64,000 nucleotides of DNA, from assembly GCF_008710285.1 (NCBI RefSeq), contig NZ_VYQF01000005.1:1-64000 (forward strand), written 5' to 3'. Below the pieces are notes generated by a model. It was not told the DNA's origin. It worked only from the letters and a program-made list of their open reading frames with translations, and made no database searches. The position numbers and the translations under genes are program-made. Shown piece after piece: positions 51,407 to 59,332 of the stretch. The stretch comes from Ginsengibacter hankyongi. GTDB taxonomy: Bacteria > Bacteroidota > Bacteroidia > Chitinophagales > Chitinophagaceae. Numbering within the stretch: the first letter of the stretch is position 1; every line of letters starts with the position of its first letter.

Positions 51407-53518
51407 ATGAAACGATATAAAATTATTTCCTTTTTAATACTGATGATCGTCTTTAGCGTAAGTTGCAAAAAAGATGTTTTTAACGATACCTCATTCGTAA
51501 AAAACGCAGCTTCTTCGTCTAAGCTATCCGTTATGTTTGATATCACCCACGATAATACCGGCCTGGTAACCATTACGCCTAACGGCGAAGGCGCTGTTTC
51601 CTACGACATTTATTATGGCGATGCTACTGCGGGTTTCTTATCGGTTGCTGCGGGAAAAAACACGCAGCATATTTATGTAGAAGGCGATTATACAGTAAAA
51701 GTAGTGGCGCACGATATCAAGGGCGGCACTGCCACTTTTACCCAGCAACTAACGGTTGCCTTCCAAGCCCCTGAAAATTTAAAAGTGAATGTAGCTATTA
51801 ACAGCGTAGCAGTGACTGTTTCTGCTACAGCCTTATACGAAACTTTGTTTAAAGTGTATTGGGGAGATTCCAGTAATATAAATCCTGTTCCATTTACCTC
51901 ATTCCTGGAAGGCCAAACCGTTACACACACTTACACAACTGCAGGAACTTTTATTGTGAAAGTTGTGGCATTGAGTGGCGGTGCAGCTACCTCCGAATAT
52001 CTTGATACTATTAAGGTAGCCAGTCAAATTGATTTGCCGGTCACTTTCGATGATCCAAAAGTCGATTACACCGTATCTGATTTCGGCGGTAACCGGTCTT
52101 CAATAGCTGCTGATCCTGTAACCAGCGGAAATAATGTTTTAAAATCTGTTAAAACAGGCGGAGCGCAGGTTTGGGCCGGTACCACTATCGGTACTGCACT
52201 CGGCTTTGCAACAAAAATTCCAATTACGCCTGCCACCTCAAGAATGACCGTTAGGGTTTACTCACCGGCTGCAGGCTTGGATGTAAAGCTTAAAATTGAA
52301 GATCATAACGATAATACACATTCTGTGGAAACGGATGTAAAAACTACCTTAGCCAATCAATGGGAAATGTTGACATTCGATTTTAAGAATCAAGCCACCG
52401 GCACGGCCGCAATAGATTATACATACAACTATGATAAAGCCTCAATATTCTTTGACTTCGGGAATCCTGGCGCGGGTGGTGTTTTTTATTGTGACGATTT
52501 GATGATGGCGACGGTAACACTTGCACAAATTAATCTGCCGGTAACTTTTGAAGATGCAAAAGTGGATTATGCAATGACGGATTTTGGAGGCAACAACACG
52601 ACGCTTACAACTGATCCTTCCAACAATGCCAATCATGTAATGATGAGCACCAAAACTTCCGGCGCCCAGGTTTGGGCCGGAACAACTATTGGAACCGCAG
52701 CCGGTTTTTCGAGTGCGATTCCGCTTACTTCGTCTGCTACTAAAATGACCGTAAGAGTTTATTCGCCTGCTGCAGGAATTGATGTTAAATTAAAAGTGGA
52801 AGATCATAATAATGGAGCTAATTCTGTCGAGACGGACGCAATTACAACGCTGGCCAATCAATGGGAAACGCTAACTTTTGACTTTAGTAGCCCTGCATCC
52901 GGAACGCCATCCTGGAACCCCTCATTCACGTATGATAAGGCTTCCATCTTCTTCGACTTTGGCAAGGGAGGTGACGGACGCGTTTATTACTGGGACGATG
53001 TTCAAATGGCGGCGGCGGTGCCTTCTTCACAAATAAATTTACCGGTAAACTTTGAGGATCCCAATATAGATTATACGATGACGGATTTTGGAAACAATGT
53101 AACGGTAGATGCTATTGATCCAGTTGTTACCACCAATCATGTCAAGTTAACTACAAAGCCGGCCGGGGCTCAAACATGGGCCGGAACTACCATCGGTACA
53201 CCGCTCGGGTTTGCAACACCAATTGCATTTACAGCTGGTAGACTAAAAATGACGGTACGTGTATATTCACCTGCCGCGGGCATTGATGTAAAACTAAAAG
53301 TAGAAGATCATAATGATCCGACTCGTTCTGTTGAAACGGATGTTTTGACAACTGTTGCCAATCAATGGGAAACATTAACGTTTGACTTTAGCCAACCGGC
53401 AAGTGGTACGGCTTCCTGGAATCCTTCATTTACTTATGATAAAGCATCTATCTTCTTTGATTTTGGTAATACCGGGGACGGAAGGGTGTATTATTGGGAT
53501 GATGTTAAATTTCTATAA
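51407..53518 (+). CDS. Surface lipoprotein with PKD-like domains and three tandem beta-sandwich modules
   Basis: 703 aa. Lipobox VFSVSC gives lipidation at Cys20. Residues about 38-205 hold two PKD-like immunoglobulin domains (AVSYDIYYGD, FKVYWGDSSN). Then three modules of 167-168 residues follow each other, starting at about residues 208, 375 and 543. Each has the same words: INLPVTFEDPKVDYTMTDFGGN, WAGTTIGT, MTVRVYSPAAGIDVKLKVEDHN, SVETD, NQWETLTFDF and KASIFFDFG. The modules look like carbohydrate-binding jelly rolls. By position after SusD it should be a SusE/F-like glycan-binding protein; multivalency toward a long glucan is inference. No catalytic residues are recognised. Confidence 0.78.
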   Translation: MKRYKIISFLILMIVFSVSCKKDVFNDTSFVKNAASSSKLSVMFDITHDNTGLVTITPNGEGAVSYDIYYGDATAGFLSVAAGKNTQHIYVEGDYTVKVVAHDIKGGTATFTQQLTVAFQAPENLKVNVAINSVAVTVSATALYETLFKVYWGDSSNINPVPFTSFLEGQTVTHTYTTAGTFIVKVVALSGGAATSEYLDTIKVASQIDLPVTFDDPKVDYTVSDFGGNRSSIAADPVTSGNNVLKSVKTGGAQVWAGTTIGTALGFATKIPITPATSRMTVRVYSPAAGLDVKLKIEDHNDNTHSVETDVKTTLANQWEMLTFDFKNQATGTAAIDYTYNYDKASIFFDFGNPGAGGVFYCDDLMMATVTLAQINLPVTFEDAKVDYAMTDFGGNNTTLTTDPSNNANHVMMSTKTSGAQVWAGTTIGTAAGFSSAIPLTSSATKMTVRVYSPAAGIDVKLKVEDHNNGANSVETDAITTLANQWETLTFDFSSPASGTPSWNPSFTYDKASIFFDFGKGGDGRVYYWDDVQMAAAVPSSQINLPVNFEDPNIDYTMTDFGNNVTVDAIDPVVTTNHVKLTTKPAGAQTWAGTTIGTPLGFATPIAFTAGRLKMTVRVYSPAAGIDVKLKVEDHNDPTRSVETDVLTTVANQWETLTFDFSQPASGTASWNPSFTYDKASIFFDFGNTGDGRVYYWDDVKFL
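52028..53518 (+). repeat. Three in-frame tandem repeats of about 500 bp
   Basis: Repeat units begin at about 52028, 52529 and 53033 and encode the three beta-sandwich modules of the surface lipoprotein. Units two and three are the most alike (PSWNPSFTYD and GDGRVYYWDDV against ASWNPSFTYD and GDGRVYYWDDV). Unit one is more diverged, consistent with two successive duplications. Confidence 0.85.
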
Positions 53519-53538
53519 CTATCTAAAATAATTTGATC

Positions 53539-54435
53539 ATGATCAATAACATAAAATCAATTATCATTATTCTGCCGGCAATTGTGTGTTTTTCTTCCTG
53601 TAAGAAAACAGAATATTCTTTCGGCAATATTAAGACGCCTTCCGAAATTTCAATAACGGCGGACATCCAGGGGGCTAGTGCTTCCAGCCCGGCCGGAGAT
53701 GGATCTGGCAATGTCACTATCACTGCTACGGCAACTAACGCCATTACTTATAAAATTTATTTCGGCAATGGTGATTCAGTACTTACTTCTTCCGGTATTA
53801 CCACATATAAGTATACGATTCTTGATACCAACACATACACCATAACGGTGAATGCTATTGGCACCGGTGGGGCTACATCTTCTTTAAGCAAACAAATAAA
53901 GGTGTATTATCTTTTTCCCATACCCGCAGCCATTGACAACGCATTAACCAACGGTTCTTCGCGTAGTTGGAAGATAGCTAAAGACAGTGCCGGTAATTTT
54001 GGGGTTGGGCCAATTACTACTTTTACGTCTGACTGGTACAAATCGGGGCCTAATGAAAAGCCTCCTTGTGCGTATGGTACAACGGTTACCTTTACCCACG
54101 TAGCCACTAATAATATTTCTGTAAGTGTAGATAACCAGGGTTCCTCTTTCCTTATTGGTGCAGCTACCGCATTTTATGGTCAGTCTGGCGGTGATGGATG
54201 TTATCCCGTTACTACCGGTGGCGCACAAACGCTGACTTTAGGAACTGATGATTTTAGCGGCGCTAATAGTTCTAATTCAACGGGGATACAAATAACAGTT
54301 CCGGGCAATGGCCTTGTAGGCTTTGGTACCGGGGCAACCACCTATGAAGTTTTGTACCTGTCGTCAAGAGTTATGGTATTGAGGAATATTGGCAGCGATG
54401 GAAATGCCTGGTACCAGATTTTGAAAGCGAATTAA
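53539..54435 (+). CDS. PKD-domain surface lipoprotein of the PUL
   Basis: About 298 aa from the ATG at 53539 (a TTG two codons earlier is also in frame). Lipobox VCFSSC. Residues about 35-125 form a PKD domain (NVTITATATNAITYKIYFGNGDS, YTILDTNTYTITVNAIGTGG). The C-terminal 165 residues form a second beta-rich domain beginning DNALTNGSSRSWKIAKDSAGNFGVGP, with GGDGCYPVTTGG and ending in VLRNIGSDGNAWYQILK. This domain is common in beta-glucan PULs of Bacteroidota, but its ligand is not assigned that I know of. It lies between the triple-repeat lipoprotein and the first GH16 gene, in the same operon, so glycan capture at the surface is the likely role. Confidence 0.72.
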   Translation: MINNIKSIIIILPAIVCFSSCKKTEYSFGNIKTPSEISITADIQGASASSPAGDGSGNVTITATATNAITYKIYFGNGDSVLTSSGITTYKYTILDTNTYTITVNAIGTGGATSSLSKQIKVYYLFPIPAAIDNALTNGSSRSWKIAKDSAGNFGVGPITTFTSDWYKSGPNEKPPCAYGTTVTFTHVATNNISVSVDNQGSSFLIGAATAFYGQSGGDGCYPVTTGGAQTLTLGTDDFSGANSSNSTGIQITVPGNGLVGFGTGATTYEVLYLSSRVMVLRNIGSDGNAWYQILKAN

Positions 54436-54493
54436 TAAAAAATTGTACTATCATCAATCATACTGTTGTTATAATTTTTTTCAATAAAATGCC

Positions 54494-55516
54494 GTGAAAA
54501 ATTTAGGTATTACTTTTTTAATGCTGGTTTTTGTATCCTGCAGTAAAGGCAAATCAGGCGACAGCGGAAATCCAACGCTGGGCGACGTTAGTATCAATGC
54601 AATAGTGAATACAGATAGCAGCGGTGATGTTTCCTTTACTGCGTCTGCCGCAAACGCAATCGGCTATAATTTTGATTTTGGCGATGGCACACTTCAATCC
54701 GTTACTGATGGAAAGGTTACATGCAAGTATGCAGCTTCGGGGAATTATACTGTGAATGTAGTTGCATCCGGTACCGGTGGACAATCAAAATCAAAGAGTG
54801 TTACTGTCACGGTAGGGGTTAAACTGAATTTAGTATGGTCAGATGAATTTAATACGCCCGGCGCACCTGACCCGACGAAGTGGAAATACGATATTGGTAC
54901 CGGCTCGGGCGGCTGGGGCAACAATGAACTGGAATATTATACATCGAGGCCGGAAAATGCTAGTATTTCGAACGGTACATTAAAGATCATTGCCAATAAG
55001 GAGTCGTATAACGGCAGCGCATACACGTCTGCAAGAATGCTGACGCAGGGATTATATTCATTTAAATATGGAAAAATTGAAGTAATGGCGAAATTGCCTG
55101 CGGGGATTGGTACATGGCCTGCTATCTGGATGTTGGGAAATAATATTTCCACCGTTTCATGGCCGGCTTGCGGGGAGATGGACATTATGGAACAAAATGG
55201 TAATCAGAAAAACACGATTTACGGAACTTTGCATTATCCGACTCAGGTCAATCCCTATGGTGATGGCGCCACAACAAATTTACCGTCCGCCAGTGCCGCA
55301 TTTCATAAATATTCAGCTATTTGGACGCCTGGCTCTGTCAAACTGTTAGTAGATGATGTTGTATTTTATACTTTGACAAACACCAACACTTTGCCCTTCA
55401 ATCAAAATTTCTTTATTATTTTGAATGTAGCAATGGGCGGGAATTTTGGCGGTACCATAGATCCGGCTTTCACAACAGACAAGATGGAAATAGATTATGT
55501 AAGAGTTTATCAATAG
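54494..55516 (+). CDS. Surface GH16 endo-beta-1,3-glucanase (laminarinase-like) with N-terminal PKD domain
   Basis: 340 aa beginning at a GTG (54494); no in-frame ATG gives the signal peptide. Lipobox VFVSC makes Cys16 the anchor. Residues 30-108 are a PKD domain (NFDFGDG), and 112-340 the GH16 jelly roll: LVWSDEFNTPGAPDPTKW, WGNNELEYYTSRPENA, TWPAIWMLG, then the catalytic Glu228-Asp230-Glu233 in GEMDIMEQNG, the laminarinase-type ExDxxE. The absence of the beta-bulge Met arrangement of kappa-carrageenases and agarases was not tested. It should cut beta-1,3-glucan at the cell surface. A second, closely similar GH16 without a PKD domain follows 38 bp downstream. Confidence 0.88.
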   Translation: MKNLGITFLMLVFVSCSKGKSGDSGNPTLGDVSINAIVNTDSSGDVSFTASAANAIGYNFDFGDGTLQSVTDGKVTCKYAASGNYTVNVVASGTGGQSKSKSVTVTVGVKLNLVWSDEFNTPGAPDPTKWKYDIGTGSGGWGNNELEYYTSRPENASISNGTLKIIANKESYNGSAYTSARMLTQGLYSFKYGKIEVMAKLPAGIGTWPAIWMLGNNISTVSWPACGEMDIMEQNGNQKNTIYGTLHYPTQVNPYGDGATTNLPSASAAFHKYSAIWTPGSVKLLVDDVVFYTLTNTNTLPFNQNFFIILNVAMGGNFGGTIDPAFTTDKMEIDYVRVYQ

Positions 55517-55554
55517 ACAAAAGAAAGTATCAAATTTTAAAAGAAAATCAACAG

Positions 55555-56364
55555 ATGATCAAGTATTACTTAAATGCAGGGCTGTTATGTTTTTTTATTA
55601 TGACAAGCTCCCTGAAAAATGCAACGTTTCACAAACAATCATCTGCCGCTAAGTCTACTACGTCCTTCAGTGACACAACGCTGGTTTGGTCAGATGAGTT
55701 TAATACGGATGGCACGCCAGACCCCGCAAAATGGGGATATGATATTGGAAACGGTTCCGATGGATGGGGCAACCACGAATTGGAATATTATACAAGCCGT
55801 CCCGAAAATGCTATTGTAAAAAATGGGTGCCTGAAACTTACGGCCCGTAAAGAAAATTATAACGGGCAGGCATACACGTCGGCGAGGTTACTCTCGAAAG
55901 ATAAATTCTCTTTCACTTATGGTAAAGTTAATATCAGGGCCAAATTTCCGGCTGCAGTTGGAACATGGCCGGCTTTGTGGCTATTGGGTAGTAATATTGG
56001 AACGGTTAACTGGCCGGCTTGTGGTGAGATAGATATTGCGGAGCAAAGAGGAAGTGAATTAAACAAGATTTACGGTACATTGCATTACCCCGGGTTACCC
56101 GGAAGCGGAAATGGAAGCACAAAAATGATTTCAGATGCTACAACCGCCTTTCATAAATACACACTCGACTGGTTTGCAGATTCTATTAAGATATCTGTTG
56201 ATGATGTTCCTTATTTTGTAACGGCCAATAATAAACGCCTGCCCTTTGACCATGATTTCTTTGTTATATTCAATATTGCAGTAGGTGGAGAATTTGGTGG
56301 AAATGTTGATCCTGCATTTACCACGGATTCAATGTTAATAGACTATGTGAGGATATACAAATGA
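55555..56364 (+). CDS. GH16 endo-beta-1,3-glucanase (laminarinase-like), second copy
   Basis: 269 aa with an N-terminal hydrophobic segment (LNAGLLCFFIMTSSL) and no lipobox Cys, so it should be periplasmic or secreted rather than surface-anchored. The GH16 domain (42-269) is closely parallel to that of the preceding gene: TLVWSDEFNTDGTPDPAKW, WGNHELEYYTSRPENA, TWPALWLLG, the catalytic Glu158-Asp160-Glu163 in GEIDIAEQRG, and the same end FTTDSMLIDYVRIYK. The two genes are an evident tandem duplication that lost or gained the PKD domain. A surface enzyme plus a second enzyme in another compartment would give stepwise shortening of the glucan. It is the last gene of the PUL. Confidence 0.87.
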   Translation: MIKYYLNAGLLCFFIMTSSLKNATFHKQSSAAKSTTSFSDTTLVWSDEFNTDGTPDPAKWGYDIGNGSDGWGNHELEYYTSRPENAIVKNGCLKLTARKENYNGQAYTSARLLSKDKFSFTYGKVNIRAKFPAAVGTWPALWLLGSNIGTVNWPACGEIDIAEQRGSELNKIYGTLHYPGLPGSGNGSTKMISDATTAFHKYTLDWFADSIKISVDDVPYFVTANNKRLPFDHDFFVIFNIAVGGEFGGNVDPAFTTDSMLIDYVRIYK

Positions 56365-57054
56365 ATGCCTTCGTAACCATATTTATCAATCGATATTAAC
56401 CTCGTTCGGGAAATTTGTTTGGCGGATTAAAATCAGGTCTGGTGCGGCATCGTTAATTGCTATACGCGCAGCCGAAACACAAACACCTAAATAAACCTTT
56501 CACTTACTGACGCGGAAAGGATTTGATAAGCGGATACCTTGGCCTATAACGTGTCCAGAATTATTTAATTGAAGTACCGCTGCCATTACAAAAAGCCTTC
56601 AAAACTTACAATTTAAAGGTTTGATAATCGATAAGTTGTTTTTAGCGAAGGCAGAAGGGATTTGAACCATCGCTATTATAATATAGAAATCAATCACTTA
56701 AGAACTACAAATATTGCTACTCCACGAATTACTCTAGTAAATGTCTTATCTATTTAAAGGATAACATTCTAAAGTAAAGATAAGTAAATGGATATCTTTT
56801 TTGCACACCAAAAAAAGCAAATTATTAAGATGTATGCATACTAGCGTATAAGTCTGCACGATAAAGTAAGCATTAACCTTTTTTAGTAGATCAAAGAGTT
56901 TACTGCTTAAGGTTTGCTTTTTTTTTCAAAAGACGACACCATTGCTTACAAAGTACGTTGAACAACGATTTTTATTCTTCCTTATGATTCTCCATGATTC
57001 TCCATGCGCACTGATGTATATTTTGTATTATTATAGCATAATTAAAAAGGCACC
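56365..57054. other. Intergenic region after the PUL
   Basis: 690 bp without a recognisable gene. At 56658-56668 is GGATTTGAACC, the complement of a tRNA T-arm core, without a tRNA body. A weak stem AACCTT/AAGGTT (56875-56914) with a T-run after it is a possible terminator. A 10-bp direct repeat TGATTCTCCA lies at about 56984-57003. The promoter of the rhomboid gene should be near the right end. Confidence 0.4.
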
Positions 57055-57789
57055 ATGATCCCGTTATTTGATGATGATTCAGACAGGAGAACTTTCCCGG
57101 TGGTAAATTATTTTTTTATTGCCATAAATATTTATGTGTTCATCATGTACCAGGCCTTCGGGCACAACCTGGGTTTCACTTATAGCTTTGCAACAGTTCC
57201 CGGCGAAATATTAACCGGACATGATTTAGTTAGCGCAGCCACTTATGCGTATGATCCTGCCACGGGCCAGCAGATAGTCTCACCCGGGCTGGGCATTACT
57301 CCCATTCCCGTGTGGTTCACTTTAATCACCTCTATGTTCCTGCATGGAGGGCTTGCGCATCTTGCCGGCAATATGTTATACCTCTGGATATTTGGTGATA
57401 ACCTGGAAGATAAGATGGGGCATGTAAATTATTTTTTCTTTTACCTGTTATGCGGTGTTATTGCATCACTAACGCATGTGCTTTCGAGTTTTCTTTTTGG
57501 CGAAAATCTTCTTACGCCCAGTATCGGGGCATCGGGTGCTATCTCGGCGGTAATGGGCGGTTATTTATTGCTATTTCCAACAAGGCGGGTCACTGTATTG
57601 CTGCTCATATTTTTTGTAACTGTGCCGGCATTTGTCGTTCTTGGTTTATGGATATTGTTGCAGGTAGCCAGCGGTACCGGCTATCTCGGCAGCAGCGAAG
57701 TAACCGGTATTGCCTATGCGGCTCACATAGGTGGTTTTTTTGCCGGAATGCTGCTGGTAAAAAAATTTATTCCTGAACGAAGACTGTGA
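57055..57789 (+). CDS. Rhomboid-family intramembrane serine protease
   Basis: 244 aa with about six transmembrane helices. The rhomboid signature is complete: HGGLAHLAGNMLYLWIFGDNLED with His102 and Asn106, the catalytic Ser160 in SIGASGAISAVMG, and the His224 of the dyad in YAAHIGGFFAG. These proteases cut transmembrane segments inside the membrane. The insertion between helices 1 and 2 (TYAYDPATGQQIVSPGLG) is the variable region commonly seen in this subtype. The gene stands alone between long non-coding stretches and its substrates cannot be predicted. It faces the DUF1080 gene, which is convergent. Confidence 0.9.
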   Translation: MIPLFDDDSDRRTFPVVNYFFIAINIYVFIMYQAFGHNLGFTYSFATVPGEILTGHDLVSAATYAYDPATGQQIVSPGLGITPIPVWFTLITSMFLHGGLAHLAGNMLYLWIFGDNLEDKMGHVNYFFFYLLCGVIASLTHVLSSFLFGENLLTPSIGASGAISAVMGGYLLLFPTRRVTVLLLIFFVTVPAFVVLGLWILLQVASGTGYLGSSEVTGIAYAAHIGGFFAGMLLVKKFIPERRL

Positions 57790-57958
57790 TATCCAACGGG
57801 CCAATTATTAACCAGAAAGATTTTAATGATCCCGGGTGCGTAGGTAACTTCGTATATGCGTTATCGATATACGACCTTAATTAAAAATTCCCGGTGTGAT
57901 TAAGGAAATGTTTTTATGTCCTTTAATTATAAGTGGCGCAATGGAAATACACGAGCCA

Positions 57959-58651
57959 TTAACTTAATCTCTTAATTTTTATATTCTTAAAATAAATAGG
58001 AGCACCGGCATGTTTCCCCTGGAAGCCTACGTGGCCATGCAACGGCAATGTGGCCATAGGATTGCTTAACCATGAAGGTATCTCAGAACCATCAGGATTG
58101 ATTTTTGCGGAAGTGAAAAGACTCATGTCGCAGGTATTAACCAGGGTACCGTTAAGGACTACCCATATTTTTCTTCCGCGACAAGTAATGGTAAAATGAT
58201 TCCATTCCCCGGCCTTATGTAAGGTTTTATTGGTAGCAGCCTGGTGGCCAAATATAGCAGCACACTGCCAGGTAGGCGACACACTGCTCCATTCTTTGGA
58301 ATAATCATCTGCTATTTGAATTTCCACTGAGTGGGGAATCCAATCCTTTGTATCGGTTGCATGTACCATTACACCGCTATTGGTACCCTCAGCATTCATA
58401 AAGTCAAGGTCCAAAACAAAATCATCATATTCATCTTTACTCCAAAGGGCTTCATCTTTCGTTGCAGTAAATATACCGCTGGAGTCGCTCCAGACACCAG
58501 CTGGAAACACAGCATTGGTAAGGCCTTTATTAAACATGGTTACCCATCCGCTACCTGAAGCATCGGGGCGAATATAGGCAGTATCCTGTGAAAATGAAGG
58601 CAATGTAAATAAACATAGAGCGACTATAACAAAAAGCTTAGTGATTTTCAT
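57959..58651 (-). CDS. Secreted DUF1080 (3-keto-disaccharide hydrolase-like) protein
   Basis: About 230 aa from the ATG at 58651, chosen because it starts the signal peptide KITKLFVIVALCLFTLPSFSQ; the frame is open for 18 more codons upstream. The rest is one concanavalin-like jelly roll of the DUF1080 family: WVTMFNKGLTNAVFPAGVW, DDFVLDLDFMNAEGTNSGVMVHA, SVEIQIADDY, GEWNHFTITCRGRKIWVVLNGTLVNTCD and GHVGFQGKHAGAPIYFKNIKIK. Some relatives cleave 3-keto-glycosides; many others are simple binding modules. ThuA and DUF1080 proteins often co-occur, but the ThuA-like gene of this window is 54 kb away. It is convergent with the rhomboid gene. Confidence 0.75.
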   Translation of the reverse strand: MKITKLFVIVALCLFTLPSFSQDTAYIRPDASGSGWVTMFNKGLTNAVFPAGVWSDSSGIFTATKDEALWSKDEYDDFVLDLDFMNAEGTNSGVMVHATDTKDWIPHSVEIQIADDYSKEWSSVSPTWQCAAIFGHQAATNKTLHKAGEWNHFTITCRGRKIWVVLNGTLVNTCDMSLFTSAKINPDGSEIPSWLSNPMATLPLHGHVGFQGKHAGAPIYFKNIKIKRLS

Positions 58652-59065
58652 AAAACAAATAAGTTTAAGAATAAATTTTCGTGAGAACATAAACTTTGAT
58701 GTCAAATGTAATTGTAAATTTTAAAAGAATTGGTGGCGAAGCAGTCATTTATAAAATATATGAAATTGATAATGCTTGAAGTGTCTTTTGAATTAAGACA
58801 TATATCCACCAAAGTCGACTCTTTGAAGGCTCTGACAATGAAGCATATTTATTTTTCAGCCAATTGCATGATTTCTTCTGATTTTTTTATTTTGCAATAT
58901 TCTGCTTTATAAGTTTAAAGTCAATTTCAAATTCTTTCCTTGCTTTAGTCGATTGATTTCTTCCCGGCGTATGTAGGGAAATTCTTTTCCGTTGTTTTGA
59001 ATAAAGGTGCTTACAATGCAGGACAATGAAGCTTTTACAACTATATTGTCCGCTTTATAAAAATG

Positions 59066-59085
59066 AGTGTTCGTTTCCGAACAGT
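59066..59085 (+). promoter_or_regulatory. Palindrome, candidate activator site (second copy)
   Basis: AGTGTTC-GTTTCC-GAACAGT. The inner arms TGTTCG/CGAACA are perfect around TTTC. It matches the palindrome at 41545-41564, read toward that permease gene, in 18 of 20 positions including the spacer, and lies 50 bp upstream of the -24/-12-like element. Confidence 0.6.
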
Positions 59086-59135
59086 GAAAATTAAAATTTC
59101 TTTTCTTAAATATTAAATATCAAAGCGATATGGGA

Positions 59136-59152
59136 TTGGTATGAAGGTTGAA
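59136..59152 (+). promoter_or_regulatory. -24/-12-like promoter element of the second FtsX permease gene
   Basis: TTGGTAT-N5-TTGAA, the same as the element at 41477-41493 on the other strand. GG and GA are separated by 10 bp as in sigma-54 promoters, with A instead of the usual C after TTG. It is 58 bp before the remnant start at 59211 and 180 bp before the intact permease start. Confidence 0.5.
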
Positions 59153-59210
59153 AATGTTTTATGGGGTTATTTTTGTCCGGGATATTTTAATCCACTTAAT
59201 TTAATCCATC

Positions 59211-59288
59211 ATGTTTAAAATTTTCAAAACAACATTCGGGAATCTTAGCAAGGACAATAAACATCCATTCCGGAACTGTAATGAATAA
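59211..59288 (+). pseudogene. 25-codon remnant of an FtsX-permease N-terminus
   Basis: The frame reads MFKIFKTTFGNLSKDNKH and stops at 59288. It resembles the stereotyped start of these permeases, as in MFKNYFKTAWRNLLRGKG of the next gene (shared MFK, FKT, NL). The hydrophobic helix that should follow is absent. It lies between the promoter element and the intact gene. Either it is the stub of a lost tandem copy or a short leader peptide. Length limits confidence. Confidence 0.4.
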
Positions 59289-59332
59289 AAAAATCAATAA
59301 ACTCAATCAATCATATAATCCCAGTTGAGACC

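Larger units (their letters stand above)
58652..59332. other. Divergent region upstream of the second FtsX permease
   Basis: 681 bp. It contains the permease's two-part regulatory module (59066-59152) and a 25-codon remnant of a permease N-terminus (59211-59288). A 60-codon open frame at 58730-58912 has no recognisable features and is not called. The promoter of the DUF1080 gene should lie in the first part. Confidence 0.45.

Noticed and set aside
56984-57003. Short direct repeat TGATTCTCCA before the rhomboid gene
   Set aside because: Only two 10-bp copies; no sign of a functional or mobile origin.
58730-58912. 60-codon open frame upstream of the second permease
   Set aside because: Starts close to the DUF1080 promoter region, has no domain features and no neighbour support.
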